This document shows positions 35,202 to 47,943 of a stretch of DNA of 60,000 nt, in pieces. The stretch's first letter is position 1, and each line of letters starts with the position of its first letter. The translations under genes and the position numbers were made by a program. The DNA lies in assembly GCA_903813345.2 (NCBI GenBank), contig CAIIXF020000003.1, forward strand, positions 21,530,931 through 21,590,930, read 5' to 3'. The notes beneath the pieces were generated by a model. That model did not search any database. It was given only the letters and a program-made list of their open reading frames with translations, and was not told the origin of the DNA. The DNA comes from Owenia fusiformis. Its lineage: Eukaryota; Annelida; Polychaeta; Sabellida; Oweniidae.

Positions 35202-35698
35202 ACTTCTATGATAAAAATCACAATGAGGATTATATTTACTTCGTATTTTATCAATTATTAGAATCTGGGTTGTTACAGTGTGCAATGTGTAACTTTGATG
35301 TTGCCTTTTGTGAATTTACATAAAAAATTTCAATTAAAAGTGATAAATTCAATGAGATGTGCTCTGTCATTCATACCCAACATGCTTCTACAGAACATCT
35401 GAAAAATCTGAACATCTGAAAAATAAAGGAAATGCCTATATATACAGGACTTAGGTACTTAAGTAAAGCTACAAATTCAACATTAAAATTATGTAGAAAT
35501 TTGAGAAATCAAAAATTTTTAATGAGAAATGCCAGAAGACATTAATGGTTTCTAGGGTTACTAGTACCCTAAAATCTAGTACCCTATATATTAGGGCACT
35601 AGATTTTGTTTCAAATATTATTCTTCATATAATATGTGCAATTATATTTTTGATAATGGCAACACTACACAATTTATTGAAAGATGGTAATGCCTCAC

Positions 35699-35746
35699 CT
35701 GCAGTATCCAAAGCACTTGCCTTCCTTGCATGAGCCTGTAACAACT
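35699..35746 (-). CDS. SOWAH-like micro-exon (48 nt)
   Basis: Acceptor ATTTCAG|AGTTG, donor CTGCAG|GTGAGG. It encodes LLQAHARKASALDTA between two split codons, and its phase fits both the exon at 43512-43844 and the exon at 30774-31012. It is short but has strong sites and exact phase. Confidence 0.72.
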
Positions 35747-36414
35747 CTGAAATACAACATACAATATATAATATTAAGCATAATGGAACATATTTCATGA
35801 ATTCTATCGTATGAACTTAAAATACCTAAAATTATTTAAATTATCTGGAATTCTTCATGTTATATGTATAGTTATACATTAACTAAATCATCTCTTTAAT
35901 TGGGATTTTTAATATTTCAAGATTACATTTGGTCAGACGAGTTAGTTAAAACTTAACATGGGGCCATTGAGAGGCAAACATTATAATATTGAGTACACAA
36001 TGTAATTTTTGATATTCCATGATGCATCTAGTTTCTACTTCACTATATCAATGATACAATCATTCAAAATGATACCACACTCTTTCTAATCTGAAACAAT
36101 GGTGGTAATCATAACATATCATATCATACAGAGAACTGGTTCATGCGTTCACAACATTATTTTTTGTTAAATTAGAACACTTTAAACAGAGGGACACAAA
36201 ATCATAGACACATCATTACAACTTTCAGTCATTTCATATATTGTTGTAATTCATGCAATGTTTTGCTGTTAGGAATGAGAGAACAACACAGATGGGTATT
36301 TTTATAGAACTAAACAAAAAACATTTAAAAAATAAAAAATAAAGTACTATCGTGTTATATTAAAATAGCGAATAAAGGCAAGTATTGTTTTTAATTGATA
36401 AGAATATAACATGG
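35747..36414. other. SOWAH-like intron stretch
   Basis: Nothing recognised. Confidence 0.3.
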
Positions 36415-36970
36415 GTGTATTTATCCCCATGGTGACCAATGTACCCTGGTGCAGTTCCAGTTATATGTAATGTGAACTGTGCCCATACAGTGATATGCAA
36501 CGTGAGCTGTACCCATACAGTTATATGCAACATGGGCTGTACCCATACGTCTGGATGTGAACATGTAATGTGAGTTGTACCCTTACAGATATATGTAATG
36601 TGAAATATGCCAATACAGTTTAATGTATATATGTAATGTGAAATATGCCAATACAGTTTAATGTATATATGTAATGTGAAATATGCCAATACAGTTTAAT
36701 GTACTGTGAGTTGTACCAATACAAATACATGTGATGTGAGCTGTACCCATATACTTATATGGAATATAAGCTGTACCCATACAGTTATATGTAATTTGAG
36801 TTGTACCCATACAATTGTATGTGATGAGAGTTGTACCCATACAGTTATATGTAATTTGAGCTGTACCCATACAGTTATATGTAATGCAATGTGAAATGTA
36901 CCCATACAGATGTAATGTAAAATTGTACCCATACAATTAGATGTAATGTGAAACTGTACCAATAAAGTGA
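36415..36970. repeat. about 30-bp minisatellite (CATACAGTTATATGTAAT), with an internal 38-bp triplet
   Basis: About 14 units with GTACCCATACAGTTATATGT wording, plus three copies of a 38-bp unit ATGCCAATACAGTTTAATGT at about 36598-36700. The several overlapping open frames here are by-products of the repeat. Confidence 0.85.
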
Positions 36971-37439
36971 ATCTGAGACAATAATATCAGATGAGTTTAA
37001 GAGACTAACCACAACAGACAAAATTAATGAGAACTGATTCTAAATACAACACCATACAACAACACTGATATTGACTTACCATTATGTGATTCATATTGAC
37101 ATATAAATACACTATAGTACGAGTATAATACATCTGGATGTCAACACCTCAAATGTGAAGATTTTCTGTCAACTATGACTCCCATGTTATCAGAAGCTTT
37201 AAATTTGAACACCTCGCAATGTGAACACTTTTAGCCAGTTTGAGGAGTGTTCACAACATATAAGTTTTGCTGTAGTACCCTACATGTACTTATACTTAAC
37301 TTGTATTATTCAATACTTAAATGAGTCCACATGGCTGGATTTTGTTTTTATCATTGTTTCTTGTTTATAGGGGTTTATTGTATTGGCATATGTTGATATT
37401 TTTATTTATGGTTTCTTTAGTTTTTTTATGTGTCAACTG

Positions 37440-37660
37440 GGACATCAAGGTCAGCGTGAAGGTTATGTTTTATATGTTCAAGTCAAGTCCCAAATTGCTT
37501 CCAACCACATCAGGGATATAAAAACACAAGCGTGTGATTCTTTCGCGCATGCTATGGACCAATTAGAAGCTCAATTAGCAAGCATTGATGAAATATTGAT
37601 GACGTTGTTTGACAAATTGAACGTCTAATCAGAAACTTTTGTTTATAATACAAACAATAA
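37440..37660 (+). other. possible plus-strand terminal exon or retrocopy
   Basis: An open frame reads HQGQREGYVLYVQVKSQ, then KTQACDSFAHAMDQLEAQ, then LASIDEILMTLFDKLNV and a TAA at 37626. It is amphipathic and helix-forming, and an AATAAA follows about 30 bases later (37657). It lies antisense inside a SOWAH intron. An AG acceptor at about 37449 is possible. Family unknown; chance is a serious alternative. Confidence 0.25.
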
Positions 37661-37669
37661 AAACAATAG

Positions 37670-40600
37670 TGGCTTTATAGAAGTGTAAAGTCTTCTGTAG
37701 TTTTTTCAGGTTTTTCGCTCGTTAAGAAGAAAGAACGCACAAATAATTCACGTATCTCAGGCTGATGAAGTTACGGGCTTTGTCTAAGGTGTGATTTAAC
37801 AAAATTAAGATTTACCTCCGCATCATTGACTAGCATTAACACATGTAATGACAATGAAGCTAATGAATTGGAAATTGTTTCTTTAACAACATTTAAACCA
37901 TAAAGTAAATTAGACATGAGATACTGAACAGAATCAAGATTATCTTTCTCAATACTGTACATATGTAATCATGTAATGATACAATATGTCAAAGTATTCC
38001 ATACTTGGATGTGTTTTATATTGGCTTCAGGATAATCCCAATATCCTGAACCTCATGTAGGATAATCACTATATTTGTCACGGAGATATCATTCTTTTTC
38101 CAATCAAATATAAACACATGCTCATTGATACAAAAGTGAATAATAATATTGGAATTTTTTTCTAATCAAACAAGTATGTAAATAATATTCAAGATATTAT
38201 GACAAAGATGCAAAAATGACGTGCAAGATAAATCACCGAGATCCAATCTCTAATATACCAATTGCGAAGAAAGCATCAGATCAAAGCTAACGTAAAAAAA
38301 TCGAGTCGCACATTAACCCTCCTTCACACGGAAGTTGACATAAGGTCAATGTGGAGTTTTAATCTCGTAGTGTATCATGCTAGGCGGCAATCTCCATGTG
38401 TTAAATTTAAATAGATTCAAGACAGGATTAATGAAGTAATCTTCATAATGAAATAATACTGTATTAATTATTTAAAATCATTCTCATCATGCAACATGCG
38501 ATTTATACACCCCTGCAAAAAATTCTGAAAAATATTTATTTCAATCACGGATATATCAATATGCTGTTTTTTTAATTATAGCGATCTTCGGGTATATATT
38601 GAGAATATTCAACCAGTATTTAATTTCATTCAACATGTATTTAATTAAATGAATTTCTTTATGTATATGTATTGCCATGTAGATGTATGGAATAGAATTA
38701 GTCAATCATGAATGAAGCCAAAAAAAACAATTCCGAAATTACCTCCTAGAGTGTACAATGAGGCAAGCCACCATAAAATATGGTGCAGGCTCCAAACTGG
38801 ATCAACAACTGACTGTGGCAGCTCCAGGGATAATTTTGTCTGACAAAATAAGACCGTGTAATTACATTTGTACGCAATGTTTCAATTCTTGCAACAATTA
38901 ATTGTCATGGGGTGTTAATTATTTATCCAACCAGACCAAGAGAGGGACATTTGTTCTTACACGAAAAAACACGAAATCTTCGACCAAAACCAAAAAAACA
39001 ACAACTGATGAATCAACAAAAAAATGGTATTATCTAACATTTATTAGCCCCGCAGTCTTGGCCCCTCAGAATCATAGAAAAGTAAGTCACCTAGTTACAT
39101 TTTAAGAGAATGCCATTGAAATAAATGGGTCGTGTCAAAGATAAAGGGAATAAGAAGAATGTATTTGTTGTGCCCCCAAAAGACGTAACAGTACAACTAA
39201 ACCTACAAATGTGTACCAGCTTCAGCATGCAAGAAAATCATTTTGTAACTTTCAAAAAACCCTAGACGCTTACATATTGAGTGTCAAATATAGAATCCTT
39301 TGAATTTCCCGTGATACAAACCAATATTTTTAAGGTAGTTTAGAGAATAAATGACCAAGTAAATGCATGATATGGTTCCCGAAGGGTAACTCATGGCATC
39401 CACAGTGCGACTCATTTTTACAAATAACTGTCAATCACATAACATGTTCCTGCATCTCTCAAAAAATTGCATTTCCAATTTAAAATCCTGTTTTAATTTC
39501 TTTAGTTCTTAAAAGACTTCATAACTCCTTAAGATTTACATAATTTCAGTAAACAACATCCTTGCCACTGCCAACACTAGGAACAGACACACATTTGGGA
39601 TATGACAAATGTTAGGCCATTATTTTAATAATATACAAAGTTTTGATTAAAGACTTCATCTGAGTGCACTAACATTTCCAGACTATTCCAAGCAGCCATT
39701 ACAAAAATATGCTACATCCCACAAAGATGAAAAATTATAAAGATATGAACAAGAAGTCCCCAAATAGTCATAAAGGAAAATGAGGAGTAGTCAATTTATC
39801 TTAATTTACGGATGCTTTCCATAACCGTCTTGGAACAAATCACTCTTCCTATGTTATCTTTACCCATTCCAACTCAGTTGACATCAAGTTTAAATTCAGC
39901 CTTCCCAAATCGTTAGACGGTCAGGTTTTAAATCACAAAATTTAGTAAAAAACAGAGGAAATTTTAAGAAATCACATAGACTGGCATAATGTCCATACTT
40001 AAAATTGTAAAGAAATGTAAACATCTGAACCAGTTCTTCCAATATTAATGGATTTATCACGAAAAGAAACAAACTTCTGAAAATTCCGTCTGCAAGGTTG
40101 TATAATTAATTGATGATTCGCAATCCCAAGTTTGTAATTTCACATATGAGGGAATTATCCCAATGAGATATAACACTGATATCTCGTCATCTTTGACCTG
40201 TGGAAATGTATCCCGCAACTCCTAGTTATAACCCGTTCAGTTTTCAAATAACCTTTGTGAGGCTTGTCATGAATTCAGCTACAGAAAATTGGTCTGTCCC
40301 AAAAAAGTAATTTATTTTGTCATTTTTGAAACATTTATAGAGGATATATTGATAGAAATTCTGACGTAATTTAGAGCAGAATCGATGGCTATTTGCTGTA
40401 ATCATCTTCTGAAAAATGGGATATGAATAAAAATGTAGTTTATATCCGCTTGGAAAAAAGATCCCAAAAATAACATTCCTTCTACCAATAATTCAATACA
40501 TCACAATATTTAACAGTTTTAATCCTCTAATAATTGCGGCTAATTTGATTAAATAATGGCCCGAGAACATGTTTAATTCATTCAGGAAATAGTTGCCTAA

Positions 40601-41032
40601 TCTGACTTGAAGATTAGAAGCAGCTGAAATATAGTTTTGTTAGTATAATTTCATTAGTCGGACATGTGTTTTTCAATTTCACCGGATCGACCCGGGTAAT
40701 TTACAACGTGTAAACGGGTCGAATAGACCGATCAGGGGTGAGACTTTCCCATCATGCATGTAAATTGCTCATATTGCTCCGAGCAAAGGTGTCTCGTTTA
40801 TTTACTTTAGTGATTTGTTCTTCCCGATTCTAATAAGATTCACCCGTCTTTTAGTATAGTAGAGACACTGTGAATTAGATTAGTTGATTAGTTCTTCGGC
40901 TTATAGCCTTCTAATAGCAGAAACTTGTAACACAAAGGAGTTAGATGTTCTACATGATTTTACACAATTCTATTGTCTATTGATTCCCAACCCGTGACTA
41001 ACTTTTTCTTGGGTCATGTCGATTCCTCGCTT
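37670..41032. other. SOWAH-like intron stretch
   Basis: Mostly unassigned A+T-rich DNA. CpG-containing, complex sequence at 38220-38400 and 40670-40870 stands out as possible conserved noncoding DNA. No exon in phase with the flanking exons was found. Confidence 0.3.
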
Positions 41033-41052
41033 TTTCACTCTAAAATTTGAAT

Positions 41053-42072
41053 GGTTTCTAGACAAGTCATCCCAAGACAAGTCATCCCAAGACAACTCAT
41101 CCCTAAGACAACTCATCCCAAGACAACTCATCCCAAGACATCTCATCCCAAGACAACTCATCCCAAGACATCTCATCCCAAGACATCTCATCCAAAGACA
41201 ACTCATCCCACTTGTATAATTGATAAATTATTTTGTCCTCTATATTATATATCCCTTTTTCATTTTTATGATTACAAAGTGAATTTTGATTACACACTCA
41301 ATTTTTAATACTGATTTTTAGCATTTTGAAATGGCACTTGAAAGTTATGTTTTACTTATAAGTACTGCCGCTATTTTGATGAATTCTGGGTTTTTCTAAA
41401 TACATTTGAGAATATAGGATTGAACATAAAAGTCATAGACATTATTTCCAAATTTAATCATCATAAATCTGAAAGTTTGTAATTGGCAATCTTATTTAGG
41501 ATTAAGCCAAAATATTTTAAAACAAAGACTGAATTAATCTGAGAGAATTATTCTGATAGCACCTTGGATAATACATTCTAACTGAGTTAATCCTACACCT
41601 TTGATGATCTTTGATTTAATATCAAAGTATATATTAAATTTGAACATGTTTATCTTTATCCCAATCAGTCAACAAAAATTAACTAAAACTAGGCTAACTA
41701 ACTACAAAATACAAAAATATTAAGTACATACAGCATGACAAAATATGAAATGTGTCAGTTTAAAATACAGCATGAAAAATGTATTAATAAAAAACAAAGA
41801 TATTCCATGACCAGTGTGCCAACTGCTAAAATCTCTAAATATTTTTCATTCTTTCAAAATGAAAATTAATTGTATAAAATTATGTTTTATTTCAAGTTGG
41901 GAAGAGTTGTCTTGGGGATGAGTTGTCTTGGGATGAGATGTCTTGGGATGAGATGTCTTGGGATGAGTTGTCTTGGGATGAGATGTCTTGGGATGAGTTG
42001 TCTTGGGATGAGATGTCTTAGGGATGACTTGTCTTGGGATGAGTTGTCTTAGGGATGAGTTGTCCTGTTACC
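41053..42072. mobile_element. foldback-type transposon with 15-bp tandem units in its inverted ends
   Basis: Flanked by a 9-bp duplication AATTTGAAT (41044-41052, 42073-42081). Outer ends GGTTTCTAGACAAGTCATCC and, inverted, GGTAACAGGACAACTCATCC. The left arm is about ten AGACAACTCATCCCA units (41060-41210); the right arm (41897-42066) is about eleven copies of the complement. The middle (about 690 bp) is A+T-rich with no transposase frame. Tandem-unit inverted ends with 9-bp duplications are the hallmark of foldback elements (Drosophila FB, sea-urchin TU). Confidence 0.85.
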
Positions 42073-43511
42073 AATTTGAATAAGATGTATCATTTTCTTG
42101 CACTTTTGTACAATTTAGTATCTTAAGTGTATGCCTGTTTACATTATTCTTTAATGATTCCATTATTTTCTAATCTATCTGTTATTTTAATATGTGACTT
42201 TAGTTCAATTTTTGGGGGGTTGGGGTCATAATGAAAAAATGAAGACATATGGGTCCACGCAAGATGCAACCAAACGTTCATTATCCTTTAGCAGGAATCT
42301 AACACTAATGCCGCCTTTGTAGTTTGGTTTTAGGATTTAGAATAAAGAATATATTATTTTAATTAGTTTCCAAACAGTTAGCACATCTCTAATGAGACTT
42401 TATGGCATGTTAAGAGTATTTAAGACACAGTGTAAATATATTATTTTGATTTAAGTGAGGTCTGAAATTTTAGATATAATTCTGTGCAGAAGGTAAAGTA
42501 TTCTAGGGTCTCTCGGCTATATTTGAGGAATGACCAATACTTTTGATTGTTTATCACACTGTTATATTCTCTTCTCTCTGATTGGCCAATGTTGTGCCAC
42601 ATGATCAACGATATGAACCCATCCTATTCACGATGGTCAAATATTCAATATGAGATATAATACATCATTATATTAGAACTGGTAATATCTTTGTCCAATC
42701 AGAGATCAGAAATCTATCACCACAATAATGAATTATAGAAATATATTTGTTAAATTTCATGACAATGAAAATGTCAGGACTCGAATAAATGGTAGTGTAA
42801 AAGTACAAGATGGATACATATCAAATCAATATATGTTCATGATTTAGTTTTTGGGGGTTTTGGTGTGCTTCATATTTTTGTGCTTTCAATGTTGCCTCCT
42901 GTGATTTCTTATAACCACTGGGAATTAAAAATATGGATGTTTTAGTTTCCAAAAATCCAGGTATTATTCAAGACCAAATTATTAGTACTCTAAAAATCCA
43001 CGCCATGCATCAGTCTGATTGGCTAATATGGTTAATAAGATGCACACCTCAATCAGACAGAAATTGACCATATAAGGCAATATGTACCTGGGTTAATTCC
43101 TAATAAGGACACTGAAAATCAGATATCAAAATAAAATACTGTTTTTAATCTTTTATTTTTCTGACTAGATATCCTATTGGGAACATAAATGTCACGTAAA
43201 CTAAAATTTTAAATATAACTTATATGATTTGTGAAAAGCATACGATTGGCAATGATGCTGTATACTGCTTTAACAGCTATTTCTCTTAATTTTCCAAAAC
43301 TGTAGCAATCATTGGTACAGAATGACTAGATTTATGTATTGAATTTATAAAAATCTATAGTTTTTCCCCATTAATATGAATGCTAACTACATAAGGGAGA
43401 ACTGTTCTTACAACTGCCAAACAATAAAGGGTTCATTTATGTTTTATGTTTTTCAAATGAGTCAATTGTGCTTTAGTTCTCGTTTCCATTACTATGCATC
43501 AGTGGTGCCAC

Positions 43512-43844
43512 CTGGATTTGAATCATCCAATGAGAGATGAATAATTTCAAAATGGCCGCCACTTTGATGGTGGCTTAGTTTCTTTCTTGATCCAAAAGAC
43601 CAATTTTTAACAGTTCCAAAGAAATCATCTTGGGTTGATGATCGTACCATTTCAAAATGAGGAACTTTGGGAGAAACTTCAGGAATTGAATCAAGGTGAT
43701 CGCAAGATTTTGATTTTGAATCAGAAATATCTTGAGATGCATAGTGAGGCTGATAGGGCTTACGTTGCGCTTTTGACGAAGCGGAGTTCTTCAGATACAT
43801 CTTCGCTTTCTTCCCACTGTAGTCTCGTATGTTCGGGTCTGCTT
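43512..43844 (-). CDS. SOWAH-like exon after the ankyrin repeats
   Basis: Acceptor GTTTTAG|AAGCAG, donor AATCCAG|GTGGCA. With the nucleotide carried from the ankyrin exon it reads QADPNIRDYSGKKAKMYL, the end of the second ankyrin repeat and the SOWAH signature in which RDYSG(K/R)(K/R)A closes the repeat. Then come about 90 probably disordered residues including QDISDSKSKSCDHLDSIP, FGTVKNWSFGSRKKLSHH and GGHFEIIHLSLDDSNP. The donor is weak. Reading through it adds five residues (GTTDA after the Gly codon completed by the intron) to a TAG at 43494-43492, which could give a short isoform. Confidence 0.85.
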
Positions 43845-44148
43845 CTAAAACAGACAAATATAAAAAGAATTAGTAAGATCTTAGATATACATGTAAATTC
43901 CTTTAGCAATCCTATTTTTTTAGTTGTTAATTCTGTGACAAATTATTACTCATTTTTGAAGCATCATCCTTGTCCAATGTATAATATGGTCAACAGCGAC
44001 TGTACAGTGGCCATGGCTTGACAAATCGATATAGAAAACCTATATTATACTTCTTATCCCTATATTTTATGTTGCATATTTCTCTCAATTTTGGTAAGCT
44101 ATGGCCACCACACAGTTGCTGTAAATCAAATGTGACTGAGACATTAAA

Positions 44149-44349
44149 CAGGCCCGTAGCCAGGGGGGGGGGGGGGGGGGTTCGCAGGCCCCCTGGCCAA
44201 AAATTCTTTCAAAACCATGCAGTTTTTCACCATTTTTGAGCACTTTTCAAGTGATTTTAGCCATATTTGGGCCAAAATTGTCAAATGTGAACCCCGCTGG
44301 AAAATTTTGAACACTAACCCCCCCTTGGCAAATCCTGGCTACGGGGCTG
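44149..44349. mobile_element. CAGGCCCGTAGCC MITE, copy 2
   Basis: Ends CAGGCCCGTAGCCAGG and CTGGCTACGGGGCTG, flanks TTAAA and TTAAC (4 of 5 matching). It contains a G homopolymer of about 18 near 44162-44180, a likely slippage or sequencing-error spot. Confidence 0.82.
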
Positions 44350-46030
44350 TTAACAATATAGATTGATAGAAATATTGAATCTTCTTTGTTTTCTTTAGTT
44401 CTTAATGAAAGTTATCTATTCATATTGAATAATGTGTTAATGTGTAAAGATGTGCTACCATAAATAATATTGAATATGATTTCTTTGAATAAAAATGTTT
44501 CTAATTTGTTTTTCGAACAACTAAATTAGACCTGATACATAGAAATCAAAGCTGGATCAACAGGTGTAGACTGTCAGGTGCTGACCCCATGTGGCCAAAA
44601 ACTGAACTAACACAGGTAAACATTTTCAAGTCAATTCATTGAGAGTTTTACATGAGATATTACATGACAAAAAACAGTATGAAAAACTTTAAGAAGGACT
44701 CAATCTATAAATTACATAATTTGTGAATGAGGAATCAATCTAAAATATACACATCATCTACATCTTTGTATATTGTACTCATTTTATTTTTGTCAACTCT
44801 CACTAATCCTTGCCTCAAAACATTGATGAATCATTAATGAGAATAAATGACATTTACGATGTAACATTAGAGTGACACTCAATGTATACAAACACAACAT
44901 TGTACATAATAGACTTGCTACATAAATTGTGGTTTGTTAACATAACACAGGCATTTGTCATTACATAATAACAGGAAGAATTGGCGCCCCTTCTGACATA
45001 GAATGGGCATTGAGAAGTCAAATCTGATTTAAACTATTGCTGATATGCCATTGTTTTTTACACGAAAAACTCTAATGGGGTGTTACAGCACATCCAAGCA
45101 CCAAAATAAATAAAATATTTTCGGTGTCATTTCAGACACTGCAATGATCTTCTCATATCAACCAGGTGCTGCACCCACTTGAGAATATGAAAATGATCAC
45201 CCAGTTGAAAATCAAATTGAAAAGTCATGAAAATTTGTTTGAAATGCTTTAGACATTTTGTCAATCAAGGCAACGGTCAAACTATGAATCAGTTATATGG
45301 TACTGACAAGAAATGATAAAATCATCTGGAACAGGCCAACATGAGTCTATTAGTTCACAAACATGCAAACAATTTGTATTTTTCAACTGCAATGTTGTCA
45401 TTACCGACCACTGGGTATTATTACATATCAAGATAAGATTGACACCGCCATGGGAAAGGGGTTTGATCAAGTTCTCAAATATTTTGTATTTTTCAAATGT
45501 TGCAACATGTGCTATCTGATGATGACTTTATAGATGAAGATATGTTCATTATCAAGGTATTCACTATTCATCCACGATATACCAGGCAATGAACTATTCA
45601 GCAAATCTAAACAGAACTAAATTGTAGATAGCACCAATTGGGGACGTATGTTGTCTACCCTCTCACCAATCAAAGTTACTCCATTTTCAATGATGATTCT
45701 GTCTTTTTAAATCCATGGCCAGAAATTGTACAAAATAAATAATTAGGATTACAAGTATTCAGCCACCTTTGGATATCTTAAGTTTGGTTAAAATGTTAGT
45801 TTTGGACATAGTAAATAGTATACATGTACATATATTAATTGTTTAGTTTAGGTCATATATCTACATGTACCTTGGATGCCCCTAGCAGTAATATGTCAAA
45901 GGGTATGTGTAATGTGCTAGTTTATCATTGTTTTATAGTCACTCGTACATACTGACATGTGTAGGCCAGGAAAACAAGTGTCTTGACAAATGATGACGGC
46001 ATAAAACATCAATAGCCATACTAAAAATGT
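44350..46030. other. SOWAH-like intron stretch
   Basis: Nothing recognised. Confidence 0.3.
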
Positions 46031-46032
46031 CA

Positions 46033-46233
46033 CTATGGCAATGCAAAGTCACACCGTTTCTCTCTTATATATGAATAAAATGTCCAATTTTCTTGTGTTT
46101 CGAGGCAATATAGAGCATCTACTACATGACTGGTTACTTTATTCCTTGCTGATTCCACTCTTTTTGGATCTAGTTTGAACTTAAAAATATCACCATGGTG
46201 ACATATTTTCTCAACTGATAGCCTCACCTTCAT
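46033..46233 (-). repeat. ARNKV protein-derived dispersed repeat, best-preserved copy
   Basis: The minus-strand frame is open for 66 codons: EKICHHGDIFKFKLDPK, RVESARNKVTSHVVDALY, CLETQENWTFYSYIREK. Related copies are at 33457-33540 (-), 41033-41052 plus 42073-42175 (-, split by the foldback element), 52290-52400 (+) and 56780-56960 (-). The protein family is not recognised. The open frame and shared residues show that the repeat derives from coding sequence. Confidence 0.6.
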
Positions 46234-47024
46234 GTCCCCCTAAGACAAAAGGGACAGCTCATATTTCTGTCAAAAGTCACAAATGGCAACATTTGATAAC
46301 AACTACCAGAAAATCTGGCATTACTCAAACAATACCACTGTTAATGAAATATAAAACCAACCATCAGAACCAATACAAGTCTTGTTGATCACTTAAAATA
46401 CTGTGTTCAAACCCCTTCAATCAATTGATAATGAACGCAGGGTTACCGTTACTGATCATTCTATGAATCAAATCAATGGTGATACAGTTCCCATCAAAAT
46501 ACATATTTAGCTCGCAATATTAGCAGCCGTGGGGATGTATGATTGTTACATAAACTACATATGTTAACCAGGCAGTTGCGTCAACCCTCATAACCACATG
46601 CTATGTCGAAATATACTAATTTAGACATAGCTCGGCCCAGAATTCACAACAGAATTCAGTCTTTTTGTGTATGATGTCATTGGTTGTGCTTTATCTTAGA
46701 AGGAACTAGAGACTTGAGTGCCCTGAATATATATAGTGATCTAGGGGTGGTTTGTGTTTTGAAATGTTTCTCTTTGTTCAATCACATGGCAAATAAAGTT
46801 AGGACCTACTCCAGAAATGTTTTTCTAAAATGTACATGAAGTGCTATTAGTAAAATACATGGGTATTTACATATTCGTATATAAGGCTACAAACATTCCT
46901 TACATTCTAAACCATCAAACACACTCCCAGATGTTACTACAGTCCAAACATGTATAAGTTATTTCCACCAAAAAGAGACATATCCAAAATAGATGGATGT
47001 AACAAATTTAGAAATACTAGAAAT

Positions 47025-47140
47025 AAAGCATTGACATACAAAATGTCAGCACCTGTCATTTGTTACAGATGCCAAACTCCAACTACCGAACACCATCCAC
47101 AAAAAAGATGGAGACTTTAACAATATTTCACCACTTTCTG
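47025..47140. repeat. dispersed repeat (CACCTGCCATTTGTTACAGA family), copy 3
   Basis: GCACCTGTCATTTGTTACAG, ATGCCAAACTCCAACTACCG and GATGGAGACTTTAACAATAT align with the intergenic copies at 19099 and 23490. Confidence 0.6.
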
Positions 47141-47559
47141 TTGGTGACAAAAAATGCATACAACATAAAATGATCATCCAGAAAATGTTTGAAGGTGATT
47201 TCACAAACAACAATCAATTATATTTCATTTTAAAATAACAGTCATTAAATTTAACTTGGGGCACATACAGCAGCCTGACTATCTGTTAAAATTAATAGTT
47301 AACATATAGTTAACAACATTTGAAAATATACAACATGAAAATGATGTAACTGCCATTGAAAAATAAATGACAGTAATAAAATTGTATTACATTAATCAAA
47401 ACAATGTTAATAAATTGGAGTTTATTACTTTGACATACATTTACGCAATGTATAATGTAATTAAATTAAATGTTCTGTTCTACCTACATGTATAACCTTG
47501 AAATAGTATTGTTTTGTTTAATGTTTATTGTGAATACTTTTACAATGAGATATTCCTTT

Positions 47560-47660
47560 ATTGTATGGTAGCACCTCAAAGTGAACACCTCTAAAATTTG
47601 AACAACTTTAAATGTAATCACCCTAAAGAATGAACATCCCTGAAGTGTTAAAGTGAGTGT
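47560..47660. repeat. decayed pogo-like MITE fragment
   Basis: TAGCACCTCAAAGTGAACAC, CTCTAAAATTTGAACAAC and related words match MITE interiors elsewhere. The ends are not preserved. Confidence 0.4.
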
Positions 47661-47890
47661 TAAAGGCCATATGTAAAGTTTAAACCACTTTGGTTTGCAT
47701 GGGGCCTTTAACAGCTCTTAACGAAAACATATAATGAAATCCTGTCAGTCTACCATGGTGGGAATCGAACCATTGATCCCTTGCTTTAGGACAAAACTCA
47801 TAAAAAATCCAATTCAATTTAAGTCTACTAATATACAGCCCATGAGATACTCCCTTTAACATTACTAGCACCATTTGAGACATATTCAAG
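47655..47890 (-). repeat. possible tRNA-derived SINE
   Basis: On the minus strand 47771-47761 reads GGTTCGATTCC, a perfect polymerase III B box in a tRNA T-arm-like context (AATGGTTCGATTCCCACCA). Downstream, 47658-47668 and 47703-47713 form an 11-bp inverted repeat TGTTAAAGGCC / GGCCTTTAACA. The GTTAAAGGCCATATGT word recurs at 49605. No convincing A box or full cloverleaf, so it is not a tRNA gene. Confidence 0.35.
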
Positions 47891-47943
47891 GTGAAAGCTG
47901 TATATTAAGACTACATGAGAAAATGACGAAATTGTCAACTTAC

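Noticed and set aside
36360-36962. Overlapping frames rich in MGT, HIT and CT repeats
   Set aside because: Products of the 30-bp minisatellite, open on both strands.
37771-37962. 63-codon minus-strand frame ending at a GTAAAT donor
   Set aside because: No acceptor in a phase that fits the flanking SOWAH exons; insertion would break the reading frame unless further exons exist.
40970-41308. Frames with repeated L-G-M-R-C or P-K-T-T-H units
   Set aside because: Translations of the 15-bp units in the foldback arms.
47755-47795. tRNA gene
   Set aside because: Only the T-arm/B-box part is present; no acceptor, D or anticodon arms could be folded around it.
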